A program made the translations under genes and the position numbers. From positions 310,001 through 374,000 of the forward strand of contig NW_026705209.1 in the NCBI RefSeq assembly GCF_029867415.1: DNA of 64,000 nucleotides, given 5' to 3'. Origin of the DNA: Vicia villosa. Taxonomy: Eukaryota; Streptophyta; Magnoliopsida; Fabales; Fabaceae. This document shows positions 36,098-48,588 of the stretch, in pieces. Position 1 is the stretch's first letter. Every line of letters begins with the position of its first letter. The notes under the pieces were generated by a model. The model saw nothing but the letters and a program-made list of their open reading frames with translations. It had not been told where the DNA came from and searched no databases.

Positions 36098-36315
36098 TGC
36101 ATATAACAAAGTTTACTTAAAAAAATATACGTAGGCAAATCAGTATTAGTGAAAAGCAAATTATCATTCAAATCAGTTGCTCGAATTTAGAACGAAATAT
36201 TCCTCGAATGTAGACGCTTTTTCTGATTATCCGCTCTATGTGTATTAAATTTCCACGCGTTTGCGAACTAAAAAAAGCGGGCAGACGGGCACGGGAGTGC
36301 CCGTCTGAACGCTAG

Positions 36316-37599
36316 TTAATGATAAAAATTGAGAGAAAAGGAAGAGTGAAGAAATTTATTGAGAGGATAAACTTATTTTCATTTTGACATTACATAAAAT
36401 TAAAGTCTTATTCAATATTAACAACAAAAATTGAGAGAAAAGGAAGAATAGAAAATTTTGGAAGACATGTTTCAATTGATGGGCCAGGTTGAAAGGGTTC
36501 TAAGACAAATCAACCTTAGAACTGTTCATGTTTTGCTATTGACTTTAAAGGATTATCAAGGATACGTGTCGTATAGAGCATTAAGATGTTCGGTTTCTCC
36601 AACTAATAAACAAACAACTTGTCCCAAACTTTAGTGAATTTGTGGCTCATGATTTTTTATTATTATTTTTATATATGGATATTTACTATATCTGAATCAA
36701 ATCTCATTTTTAATTTTATATGCCTAGTAAGCAACAACTTCTGGATGCTTCATTTAGAGATTTTATTTTAGAGAAAAACTATGACATGCTTGACTTATTC
36801 ATCACTTTATATAAATTTTGCTGATATTGTTTTTTTTTATTTTTTATTATTCTCTCTTTTAAACTTTCTCATTTTGCTGATAATTTATTTTATGTATCAA
36901 GTTTAATCTAGAATATCTATATCATTTTATCAATAATATATAAATAAATTTATATAAGTTTAAATCAATTTTAAAGACAAATTTTAACTTGTAATTTTAA
37001 AATTATATTATGCTCTAATTGAATTTGTAAGGAAAAATTAACAAATATTTTAAAATTTTATAAAATTATAAATTTGATCAACTCATTGTTTATGTGAAAG
37101 TCTATTTTAACCAAAACGTCTTAAAGTGCATTTAATTATTCTTTAGTCAAAGTTGTAGTCAAAAGAAATAAATATTTTGGTGTGTAACATGTGGTGGTGT
37201 GTTGTTGAAAGTAGTAGTCAATGTTTTTCGGTACAACGATATAAGATTCCAGTACGATGGAGTGATCATGTATATCTATAAAGTTAGCACTTCAACGCTC
37301 ATGCTATTGAGGTTTGAAATATGCAAATTGTAGGAGTGAACCGCATAACCATATTTATATATGGTGAACGGTTAAAACTGCTCTCAACTTTCTCTTCTTT
37401 GTATGCATCATTGTTCAAGTTAATGCCCATAAATAATCGAAGAAGACATATTTCAAGATGATGTTCTTCATCCATTAATATGTTGATATTCTCAATTTCC
37501 AAAAACTTGAGAATAATGCTTCATCGAAGAATGTGTGAAACATTCTTGAGAAAAGTCATATTGGTAAGAAAAAAATCAAGAAAGTTTTCTAACTAACAT
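36316..37599. other. Duplication copy B and spacer
   Basis: 36316-36760 is the right part of segmental duplication copy B, including the uninterrupted site 'aaacaaacaacttgtccc' (36608-36625) that corresponds to the occupied Helitron 2/foldback site. 36885-37090 repeats 32275-32490. The rest has no recognised gene. Confidence 0.65.
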
Positions 37600-37990
37600 T
37601 GAGAAAAAAATCCAACTTGTTGTGGAAGGATAAGAATGAGAAGGTCGTTGAGCATTTCAATAGGATCGTGATGGTCATCTATCATGTGAAAAGTTATGTT
37701 AAAGTTGTTTTTTTATCAAAAAAACATCTTGAGCAAAAGTAATGCACACACTCTCCTCCAAATTTGATTATATTGCATTAGAAATTAAGGAATGAAAGGA
37801 TATACTTGCAATGAAGGTTGAGAAAATATGGTGTTCCATGGAAACACATGAATAGAGGGTGCTTGAAACAACTAAAGAAATAGTGATTGAGCGGACTTTG
37901 TAGGCTTAAACATCAAAGAAAGACGATGGTTCTAAATGCAAGAAAGGGGAGAAATTTAATGTATCTCAATAAGATAACTATATGAGAGAC
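37600..37990 (+). pseudogene. Copia gag (UBN2-like) fragment
   Basis: With frameshifts and stops one can follow 'VEHFNRIVMVI', a heavily damaged '[KR].L..L..KFDYI' region, 'EIKE*KDILAMKVEK', and a final 'METHE' block. This order matches UBN2-type gag of plant copia elements. It belongs with the pol remnant downstream. Confidence 0.65.
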
Positions 37991-38239
37991 ATCTAACTTG
38001 AATCTTATTCAAGAAATAACAGTATCTATCAAGATATGAAGGGAAATAAACTAATTAACAAGAAGAACATTTAGTGTTAGACTTAGAAATGATTTGGACA
38101 CTTTGCGGATAAGGTGATTGATGAAATAGGTGCTTTGATCTGGAATGAGATCCAATAGCCTGGAATAAGAGGATTGATGAGTTCCTAAAGTAGATTGGTT
38201 ATTCTAAGTGCATAGTTGACATTGGATCTATGTGAAAGG

Positions 38240-39177
38240 AATGAATTAAGACAATATCATCATCATGTCTCTATATGTGGATGATCTGCTTATCACAAAA
38301 ATTAATCACAATGAAATTTATAATTTCAAATTCAACATAAGTACTAAATTTGATATGATTGACTTAGGAAGTCTAAGTTACTTTCTTGACCTTTACTTTG
38401 CTGAAACCATGAAATGTTTATAGTTAACTACACGAAGTACATCAATGATATCATATAGAGATTTAATATATTAAACTACAACTCAACAATTACTCATATG
38501 GAAGCGAAATCAAAATTAAGCAAATATGAAGATGACAAAGTTGTTGATAACATCTATACAAACAAATGGTGGTCTTGAGGTACACTTTCAATTCCATATT
38601 TGATATATGTTCAGTGTAGGTGTGGTGAAGATCTGTGAAAGAACCTAAATTGTCACATATGCAAGCAATCAATAGGATAATGAGATATCTCAAAGGTGCA
38701 ATACTCTATGGCATCTTATTTTCAAAAAACTAATGGCCAGAGTGAAACATTGACTCGTTTTTATGACTTATATTGATAGAGACAAAGTAGAAATAAGAAG
38801 CACAATGGTATATGTGTTCAAGTTATTCAATTCTCTAGTTTTACGGTCCTCCAAGAAGAAAATAATAATGTCTTTCTCTTTCTGTAAACTTGAGTATATC
38901 TTAGTGCGTAATGTAGCTTGTCAAGGAGTGTGGCTACAATATTTCTTGATTGATATGGAGCAATTAACCTGGGAAAGAATCCCATAGATCATGGAAGGAG
39001 AAAACACTTTGAAACCTATTTTCATTTTCTTATAGATCAAGTAAACATAGGCAAGATCAATTTAGTATGCTGTAGAAAAATGATAAACTAGTATATGCTC
39101 TGACCAAGCCACTCAAAATTGAAAATTTCAAAAAGACCAAAAACATACTCAATGTACAAACTTTGAATTAAGAGTAT
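38240..39177 (+). pseudogene. Copia reverse transcriptase and RNase H fragment
   Basis: A frame near 38266 gives SLYVDDLLITK with the YVDD catalytic box, then 'FDMIDLGSLSYFLDL', the standard block after it. Near 38650 'SHMQAINRIMRYLKG' links to RNase H. A 74-codon frame (38763-38987) carries 'STMVYVFKLFNSLVLRSSKK' and 'EYILVRNVACQGVWL', the RNase H blocks. The final copia tail is recognisable but shifted. Gag and reverse transcriptase are close together, so integrase has been lost. Confidence 0.8.
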
Positions 39178-39370
39178 GTTGAATTGTAATTCAAATCCAG
39201 AAGGTATTAATTAAGTTACACGTTATACAAGTAACTAAAAAACTAAATTAGTTAAGATGTTGGATCTTGTCAGTAATTGTAAGTCCAACTAGTATTGTAT
39301 AAATAAACAGTTTGTGAGATTATTAACAAAATGGACTAATGTGAAATGAAATACACATAAAAATTATTTC
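39178..39370 (+). repeat. Probable 3' LTR remnant of the copia element
   Basis: After 'aattaagagta' the sequence TGTTGAATTGTAATTC looks like an LTR start. A TATA-like 'tgtataaataaac' follows near 39297. The right end cannot be fixed because no second LTR is visible. Confidence 0.4.
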
Positions 39371-39431
39371 CACTTTATCTCTTTCTTTTTTTTGTATATA
39401 TTAATATAGTTTTAAAAAATGACATATGCAT

Positions 39432-39436
<5 letters not shown>

Positions 39437-39512
<76 letters not shown>
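39437..39512. repeat. (TA)n microsatellite
   Basis: About 76 bp of uninterrupted TA. Confidence 0.95.
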
Positions 39513-39517
<5 letters not shown>

Positions 39518-39883
39518 TTAAGATGGTAGAGGTAACTCCACTTAAAGTTAAGAAAACTAATACATATATAAAGTGAAGAAAAATATAATAAATACTATTT
39601 AAATTAACTTATATAAAATTATAAGCAAATTAAAATATGTTATAAATTTGTGAGAAAATGATTATTACCTAACATATATTTTTAAAACACATATGTTATA
39701 AACGGTAAGACATAAGGTGTAACTGTTGGGAAGTCTGGAGAAATCTAGAGTAATGACGAGACCAATGCTCTAGGGCCACAAAAGAGATGGACACATCGAC
39801 TCAATCTAAAACTTTAAGGCATTAAGTATATAGGTCACATATTTTATAAATTCAACACTATATCCATTGATAAGAGATGTATG
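39513..39883. other. Spacer
   Basis: AT-rich, with no recognised gene. It ends with the target site GTATG of the solo LTR. Confidence 0.5.
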
Positions 39884-42800
39884 TGTCATACCCCAAAATT
39901 TGCCTTCCATATTTCATCCTCAATGACTTAAAGCTCAAAGGTTTTATCAAAGGTATTCTCCTAAGCAAGGATCTCCTAAACTGGGGTTTTGTATCATCCT
40001 AAGGAAATTGAAAAAATAAGGTCCCCAATGGACCCCATATGGCCCATTATACTCCAAAGCATCTCCATGTCAAAAGTCAAGGCCCAATTCCAAGGTTTGA
40101 TCATTCAAAGGCTCAGATGATCCACAGTCGACTAATTTGACCTAAAAGTCAACTATGGTCAAAGTATAGTCAAAACTCCTGATTTTTTGCCAACATTAAA
40201 TATTATGAAGTATCATTCATCATTTGATCAAAGGTTGATCATGATTCATCAAGGAAAAGCTTCAAAATCAACAAAGGGCATAGTTACTAAATTAGGGTTT
40301 TTGGTCTAAAAAGTCAACTGTATTTTGACCAGGAATAACTTTCACATGGAACATCATAAATTTCTCACTTAAAGCCTATTTTGAAGGAAATTGGATTCTC
40401 TACAACTTTGTCATTCACATGCCAAGGCCAGAAATGCATCATTTAGGAGATATGGTACAAAAGATTATAGGTCCTTTTCAAAAGTCAACCAAAAGCAGTT
40501 TTTTGTCAAAGGGCATATCATCAATATAAAATCTCCAAATGAAAAATATGTTCCAAAGTGGATTATAGGGGACATCTTGAGGTTTCCAAAAATTACTAGA
40601 ACTCCTTCATATCTTAAGAATTGAGGGAGATATGCCTTGTCAAAGTTGGGCAATTTTGGAGGCAAAATGTGAAGTAAAAATGGTTCAAATGGGAGTTTCT
40701 TGCAAATGGGCCTATCTTTTTAAACTCTAATCTTGGTCCACAAGTTATCCAAGCTATCAAAATCCTTGGCCACGAATTATAGCATTTTTATTTGATTTTA
40801 TATGATTTTATTTCATTTAAAAAGTGATTTAAAGTTGTATAATTCAAAGGAAAATCAAATATTGGATTCTAGGACTTATATTGATCAATTCCAATCAACA
40901 TTTATTGCATATTTCCAACACAATTTTGTGGCTAAGTGATTGAATAAAATTGATGCAAGATTGGATTGAAATATAAAGTTTTAAAAAATCAAATTTCTCA
41001 AATTTTCAAGATTGGATTCAAAGGGCTTTGGACTATTTTCACATGACCTAATTCGTGCCTCTATAAATATACAACACAAAGCAATGGAATAGGGGACAAA
41101 ATTCTGGGCAGAGGTGCACATTCAAGAACAAGAAAATTCTCCAAGAACTCACATTCGGTTTGGGAGATTTAGGAAGATTCAAAGGATTCTAAAGCTTTCT
41201 ACGTGTTCCTTGGATTACTCTGAAGCTACCTGGATACTTGCATAGCATCAGCACCCCCAGATAATCTCCATTAAAGCCACGATAAGTTCCTCCAAAACTG
41301 GGCTCGATTGCTTGGATTCATGCCATGTTAATGTGTTTTGATTGCATATCATGTTTTGTCTGGATGTTATGAATGTTTCTGGATTGGTTGATTGAAGTCT
41401 AAGTGCTTAAAACGTGTTTGGCCATTGAAGGCCGAGTTAGGGTTTTCAGGTTTAAAATTGGGGCTTTGTGTTTTAGGTTAAATTGGGAGAAATCAAGGGC
41501 ATAATTAGACTTAGGGATCTTGGACGAAGGGGGCTGTAGGGTCGCGAAATATTTATTCGTGTGTATATGCTATTTGTAAATTGCAGGGTGAAGTTGCTAC
41601 AAACAAAGTTGTAGCAAAATCGTAGCTAAATTTACAGGTTTTGCAGGTCTGTTTGGGGAAGATGATGAGGTGTATCCATACTATTGGGTCGTTTGAAAAG
41701 TGGCGTGTGTTTCCATTATGCTTTCTTGTTTTTTCATATAATATAACGAGCGTGTTTATTAAACAGCTAACTAACTTAGTTGGCGTGGCCAGAGAGGTGT
41801 TATGTGAGGGAGAGATCATGGGTTTGAGCCTACCCTCCAACTTTATTTTTAATAAAACACTTAGTTTCCTGATCCCATGCGCTGCCAACCAGATAGACCA
41901 CCATGCACCTTAAGATCTAGCCATAGGATCCTGAATCCCTCTAGATCTAACGCCCCAGACTTGTTCCTCATATCATAAACCCACAGCCAAATCGCACTGG
42001 ATCATAAACCTCTAATTACTATTTTATTTTAATTATTTAACTATTTATTTAATTAACCTTTTAATCTTTGTTTATATTTTATAAATCTAATTTTTTGTAT
42101 TAAATTAAAATAGGATAAATATTAAAATTTAATTTATTATTCGTTTCGACTAAATCTATTGGTCGCGATGGGTAATAATCGATTATTTAACTATTTGATT
42201 AATTAAAATAAAATAGGATTTTATTTTGCTAAAAGGTTTCAACCATCTTATTGGTTGCGATGATTAGCATATTTCCCTTTAAAAAATTCGTTATTATTTG
42301 TAATCGAATCTATTGATTATGAGGGATAACGATAAAAATTAAATAATTAGTTTCTAAAACACATTTATTTGCTATTAGTGATAATCGAATCTATCGATTA
42401 GAATTGTTAGCAATCCTTTACTAATCTGTTAATTATGGTGATCAAACCTATTGATCATTGCGATTAATAGTGCATATTCAAGTAACAGGGTTGTACGCCA
42501 AATCTTAAAACACTTTCATCTTCAAACCACAAATTTCAAAACTACGATAAGGTAACTCAAAATACCTTCAAACAACTTCATATCTAATCTAAGGCGTACA
42601 ACGCTGCCCCGAACTACGTAGACTCTGATCCTTCATAAGGAGGTACGTAGGCACTTGGATAACCAAGGCGAGTCCCCTTCCCCAAAACCTCAATTCGTTC
42701 AAATCTCATTTTTGCCCTTTTCATTTCTTTAGCTATTAAATTTAATTATTTAGCCATAAACCTTTACTTTGAACACAAAACCTTAGGAAAGGGTTAAGGG

Positions 42801-42928
42801 TGCCTAACACCTTCCCTTGACCTGATTATAATATCTTACCCGAATCTCTTAATTACGTAGGGTTTCCTATTCGCCCTGGTAGAATAGGTGACGACTCTAA
42901 AAGCTAATTTTTAGGGTAGGTTGCTACA
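39884..42928 (+). mobile_element. Ogre-type solo LTR, complete
   Basis: It starts TGTCATACCCCAAAATTTGC and ends GGTTGCTACA (3045 bp, TG...CA). A perfect 5-bp target duplication GTATG lies at 39879-39883 and 42929-42933. It shares phrases with the 59221 LTR ('catgattcatcaaggaaa', 'gaggtttccaaaaa', 'tccttcatat'), but is a diverged subfamily. A TATA box (41062-41069) lies mid-LTR. Near the 3' end 'aggtgacgactctaaa' corresponds to the conserved 'ggtggcgactct' of the other LTR. No internal sequence adjoins, so it arose by LTR-LTR recombination. Confidence 0.92.
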
Positions 42929-42933
42929 GTATG

Positions 42934-43617
42934 ACTTAGTCACTCACACTTATATCAAACAATTTCTCTCATAAGTGTGAGTTCTTACATCTTATAACTG
43001 TTAAATATTTTTGATAGTTTAATGATTTATATGTTATATTTATTTGATAGCTTAATGATTTATACCCATATAGAAATCAAGAATAGAACTCTAAACTAAT
43101 CACTATGAGTCAATAATCCACCAACTCATATCCCTTAAACCCTTACTAGAATTCAACCAGCGAATGAAATCAGAAGTGTATCTGAGTTTGTCATTGAAAC
43201 TGCTAAAGGTTCGCGGGTATGTGATCTTCTGATTTGCAGAGCTTCTCAGAGTTTTTTAAAACTCTTCTGATGGGAATGAAGAGAGAATCCTAATAAATAG
43301 TGTTTTTCAATTACTTTACAAATGCGGACCATAAATCATATAAATAATTGTAGGGTTATTTCTTAGTTTTCAATGTTTTAATTTGACCCCTCATCAAATT
43401 AAAATATTGACTTATGGTATCTACAAAATAACCTTCATGTCATATGTACCCTCAACTATAGACTTAATATCAATCAAACCATTCTAGTTTTGATTAATTA
43501 AATAATGGCCCCAACACATGTAATATTACATTGGTGACCCAAAATTCTAACAATAACTTTATCCAACATAGGCTCCATCGCACTGCCAAGCCAAGCCAAG
43601 CCTCTAATACCACTAAT
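42934..43617 (-). other. Possible copia leader with primer-binding site
   Basis: The minus strand across about 43595-43614 reads GTGGTATTAGAGGC next to TGTTAAAATT on the + strand. This resembles an LTR end followed by a primer-binding site complementary to initiator Met tRNA (usual form TGGTATCAGAGC). That would place a minus-strand copia LTR to the right (43618 onward). No pol domain supports it. Confidence 0.35.
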
Positions 43618-44858
<1,241 letters not shown>

Positions 44859-44862
44859 CCTC

Positions 44863-45349
<487 letters not shown>

Positions 45350-46235
45350 TAGTGTTTTAAAAATCGGACCGAACCTATCAGTCGGACCGGTCAGACAGGA
45401 AATCTGTTAGGAAGCATGATAGGCCCACTAGAAAGAAGACTCAATCAGTTTTGCTTAAGGACTTCTATTTGAAATTGGAGTGCTGTTAGTAGTTTTTATT
45501 TGAGATGCTTTATTTATTTCAATTAAGTGGCCCATGACCCATTTAGCTCTCTTTACCCTAGCTATATATTGTAATTTTCTTTTGGAGGCTGAATTAAGAA
45601 GAAAGTTGTTTTATCATTTTATCTCTTATGCATTTTAGATCCAGTGATTCCTTAGTGTAGTCTATCAGAATCGGAGGAGTCATCGATCTGGTCTGATTGT
45701 TGGATCAGGTATGTTATTGAATCGGTGAGAACCGGCCAAAATCAGTCAAAATTAAAAAAAATCGGTGAACCGACGGTTTTAGAAAACCGATGGTTCAAAT
45801 GCACGCTCTCTTTTTCTTCGCACAAAACGACGCCGTTTTCACGATTTAAAAATAATAATAATAATTAAAACATAATTAGACTCTATTCAAACTTTATTGG
45901 TAACAATTTTTTCCCTATTTACAATTAGACTTGATTTAAAATTTATTTAAATTTATATTTTATATTATTTTATTGTGAGTGATGATAATATTTAAAATTT
46001 GAATGTAAAAAATAAACATGTAAAATTATATATTTTAAAATTTTGTAGGTGTTGTTATATTTTTTAGAGATTAAGTCATCTGGTTCGACCGATTTAATAT
46101 ATAACATTATAATAGAGACCGGTTTATTCATCTAAATTACTCTGTTTAGTTCGATTTACTCATGCGGTTCGACCAATGGCTCAGTGGTTCAACCAATGAA
46201 CCAATGACCTGACCGGTCTGATTTTTAAAACACTG
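45350..46235. mobile_element. Non-autonomous hAT-like element
   Basis: The ends are TAGTGTTTTAAAAATC and the inverted CAGTGTTTTAAAAATC, with a perfect 8-bp target duplication CTTTATAT (45342-45349 and 46236-46243). Subterminal 'cggaccggtcaga' and 'tgaccggtctga' are complementary. No transposase. A small solo-LTR-like insert lies at 45405-45667. Confidence 0.85.
45405..45667 (+). mobile_element. Small solo LTR nested in the hAT-like element
   Basis: 263 bp starting TGTTAGGAAGCATGAT and ending TAGTCTATCA, with 5-bp flanks AAATC and GAATC (4 of 5 match). A TATA-like 'gctatatattgt' is inside. It lacks the 'cggac/ggtc' composition of its host, so I read it as an insertion. Confidence 0.5.
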
Positions 46236-46283
46236 CTTTATATACTAAAAATTAAAAATTAAATTTTTATCAATTAATACTGA

Positions 46284-46285
<2 letters not shown>

Positions 46286-46322
<37 letters not shown>

Positions 46323-46326
46323 ATAG
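46286..46326. repeat. (ATT)n microsatellite
   Basis: About 12 ATT units just right of the hAT-like element. Confidence 0.93.
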
Positions 46327-46423
46327 TGTACGTACTTAATACTTTAATATCAACAATTTTTTTTATATTTTATATAGAAAAACAAAGATTTAATATATCT
46401 GTAACCACAAATATCCAACACAC

Positions 46424-47128
46424 TAGGGGTGTTCATGGGTCGGTTTTGGTTGAATTTAGCCAAAACCATAACCCAACCCGTATATGGTACACTGGTTTGG
46501 GTGAGGAAAAATAACCACCCACAATATCATTGGGTTGGTTTGGGTAAAACCACAAATTTGTGGGTTGGATTGGGTTGGGTAATGGGTTACCCAATATTAT
46601 TTTTCCTTATATAATTATTAATGATATGTTACATTTTTTATTAATAAATAGTTTAACATATTACTGCTATTTTTTTAAACATCAAATGTCAAAATGTATA
46701 ATGAAATTTATTATAAATATATATTTGTAAGAACCAAAGTTACATTACAGTAAAACCTTTAATTACATAAAATACTTACAATTTATTAGAATTAGCATCA
46801 AAATAATCAAAATGTGGCATCCTAAATAAGTTAAAATCATTACTTACTAATAAAAGATGTTCAAAAAGTTGAAATTGAAGCAAGCAAAATTAAAAACATC
46901 AAAGTCATCACTTGTCAAATTATAAAAAAAGAGAAAAAATATAGTCACTCAATAACCCATGGGTTTTGTGGGTTGGGTGTGGGTTTACCCATAACCCAAT
47001 TATCTTGAATGGGTTTTCATTTTTGAAAACCGTTATCACCCAATAACCCGACCCAACCCACTTTTTTGGATCGGTTTGGATGGGTTTTACTGAGTTTATT
47101 GGGTTTACCCAACCCATGAACACCCCTA
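46424..47128. mobile_element. Non-autonomous hAT-like element
   Basis: The 17-bp perfect inverted ends are TAGGGGTGTTCATGGGT, with a perfect 8-bp target duplication CAACACAC (46416-46423 and 47129-47136). Both arms are rich in 'gggttgggt' and 'aacccaaccc', complementary over about 150 bp. Length 705 bp. The ends resemble those of the element at 19558, so the two share a superfamily. Confidence 0.9.
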
Positions 47129-47136
47129 CAACACAC

Positions 47137-48049
47137 GCTCTTTAAAGAAATACTGGTGTGATGCCACAAAAATACTTATTAAAAAAGTGATGACGCAGAA
47201 TGCAAATTTTGTATATATACTTACAAATTATGCAAGTTGTAACTAAGACTTGGAAGGGGAATATCTAAAACATTATGGATATATCTATGATATTAATTAT
47301 TTATAATTATGATAATATAAATTATATAATAAATAAAAAGAAGATCAGAATGAAGATAAGAACCATTAAGTGGTTGGCTTTCACTGCAAACTAAAAGGAA
47401 GTGGAAACTGAGGTGGCAATAAAGCGTAGGAGAGAGTACGGTAGGGACCACATAGACGATACTACCTCTAGCTATTTTAAATTTTAATAAAAGAATTTTT
47501 TTAATTTATTCGATAAATTTTAATAAATTAAAAAAATAAAAATATATTTTAATTATAAAAAGTCATAATTTTTTTTGTTTATATTTTGATTTAACTAATT
47601 AATTTTCTTTATCATTATCATCCACTACTTGTACTTAAACCCTAAGAAGAGTAGCGAGTGAGATTCACGCTCCATAAATGCGAGTGAAACAACAAGTCAA
47701 AAAAGGGACACTAAAAAACAACAAAAAAATATCTTCTCAATTATCTTCTCTGCACTAATCTCTTCCACAAATAAAAAATCTGAACCACCCACAAATTTTA
47801 TTTACTATTTTTTATTTTTATTTTTCGCCAATTAAAAAGAACACATCACAACAACGCGCCACGTGTCCTTTGCCTTAGACCATTCTCAGCCACAAACTCA
47901 TAGGTTTTCTCGAACTCTCCATGGAAATTTCATTTCATTTTTTATTTTTCTTACAAAATATTTTTCTCACTCTGACGTGTCACGCTGTTGTTTTTTGGTT
48001 TTTATTTATTTATTTTTATTTATTTTTTCATTTTTTAATTTATAATCTC
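47137..48049 (+). promoter_or_regulatory. Upstream region of the REVEILLE-like gene
   Basis: No gene lies between the hAT-like element and the pyrimidine-rich leader. A perfect G-box CACGTG lies at 47860-47865 within 'gccacgtgtcc', and a second ACGT core at 47973-47982 (TGACGTGTCA). G-boxes are common in light- and clock-regulated plant promoters. 'gaatatct' (near 47260) is close to the evening element AAAATATCT but not an exact match. A clear TATA box was not found. The transcription start is assumed to lie around 48050. Confidence 0.5.
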
Positions 48050-48588
48050 TGTTCTGTTCTTCTCTTTCTCCCCCTCTCAGCTCAAATCTTTTCCATTGCT
48101 TCATTCTCTCTTTCTCTCCTAATTCTTCATCTGGGTCAGTTTGATTTTCTCGGAAAATCAAATTTTTCCGAGAAAGTTTTCGTTTTTACTTCAAAATTGA
48201 TACCCACAAAATCGGTTGCTTCAGCAGAAATCACAAGGTAGGTATTCATTTTCTGAAAAATAATAAATTTCCAAAATGATTTTTTTTGTTTCGAAGAAGT
48301 TCTCAACTTTGAGAATCTGATTGATCTGATTTGTAAAAGGGTATTTTTTGTAGTTTTTTTGTCAGTTTCTATTTTTAGAATTTTCTCTGAGCTGTTTATT
48401 ACTATTATGTAGAGAAAAATCAAAAGATTGTGGATTTTGATATGTGATTTTATTTTTTATTTTTTTTGACAAAAAGATTTACTTAATTTTGGTGTGAATT
48501 GATTGGTTGAAGCTGTTATTATTAGGTTTGTATCTGTGAAGAATAGGGTGTTCTGGATTGCCTTGATTCTGCTACAATGGAGTTTAAG
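48050..48588 (+). other. 5' UTR exon, intron 1 and first coding exon
   Basis: A TC-rich leader ('ctctttctccccctctcagc') runs to 48237, where 'cacaag|gtaggt' is a good splice donor. An acceptor 'attattag' at 48525 starts the exon carrying ATG 48577. The 48238-48525 intron is AT-rich with many T runs, typical of plant introns. An intron in the 5' UTR is common in this family. The transcript start is estimated. Confidence 0.55.

Noticed and set aside
47250..47275. Evening-element-like 'gaatatct' upstream of the MYB gene
   Set aside because: It is not an exact AAAATATCT and lies ~800 bp from the leader; too weak to list as a site.
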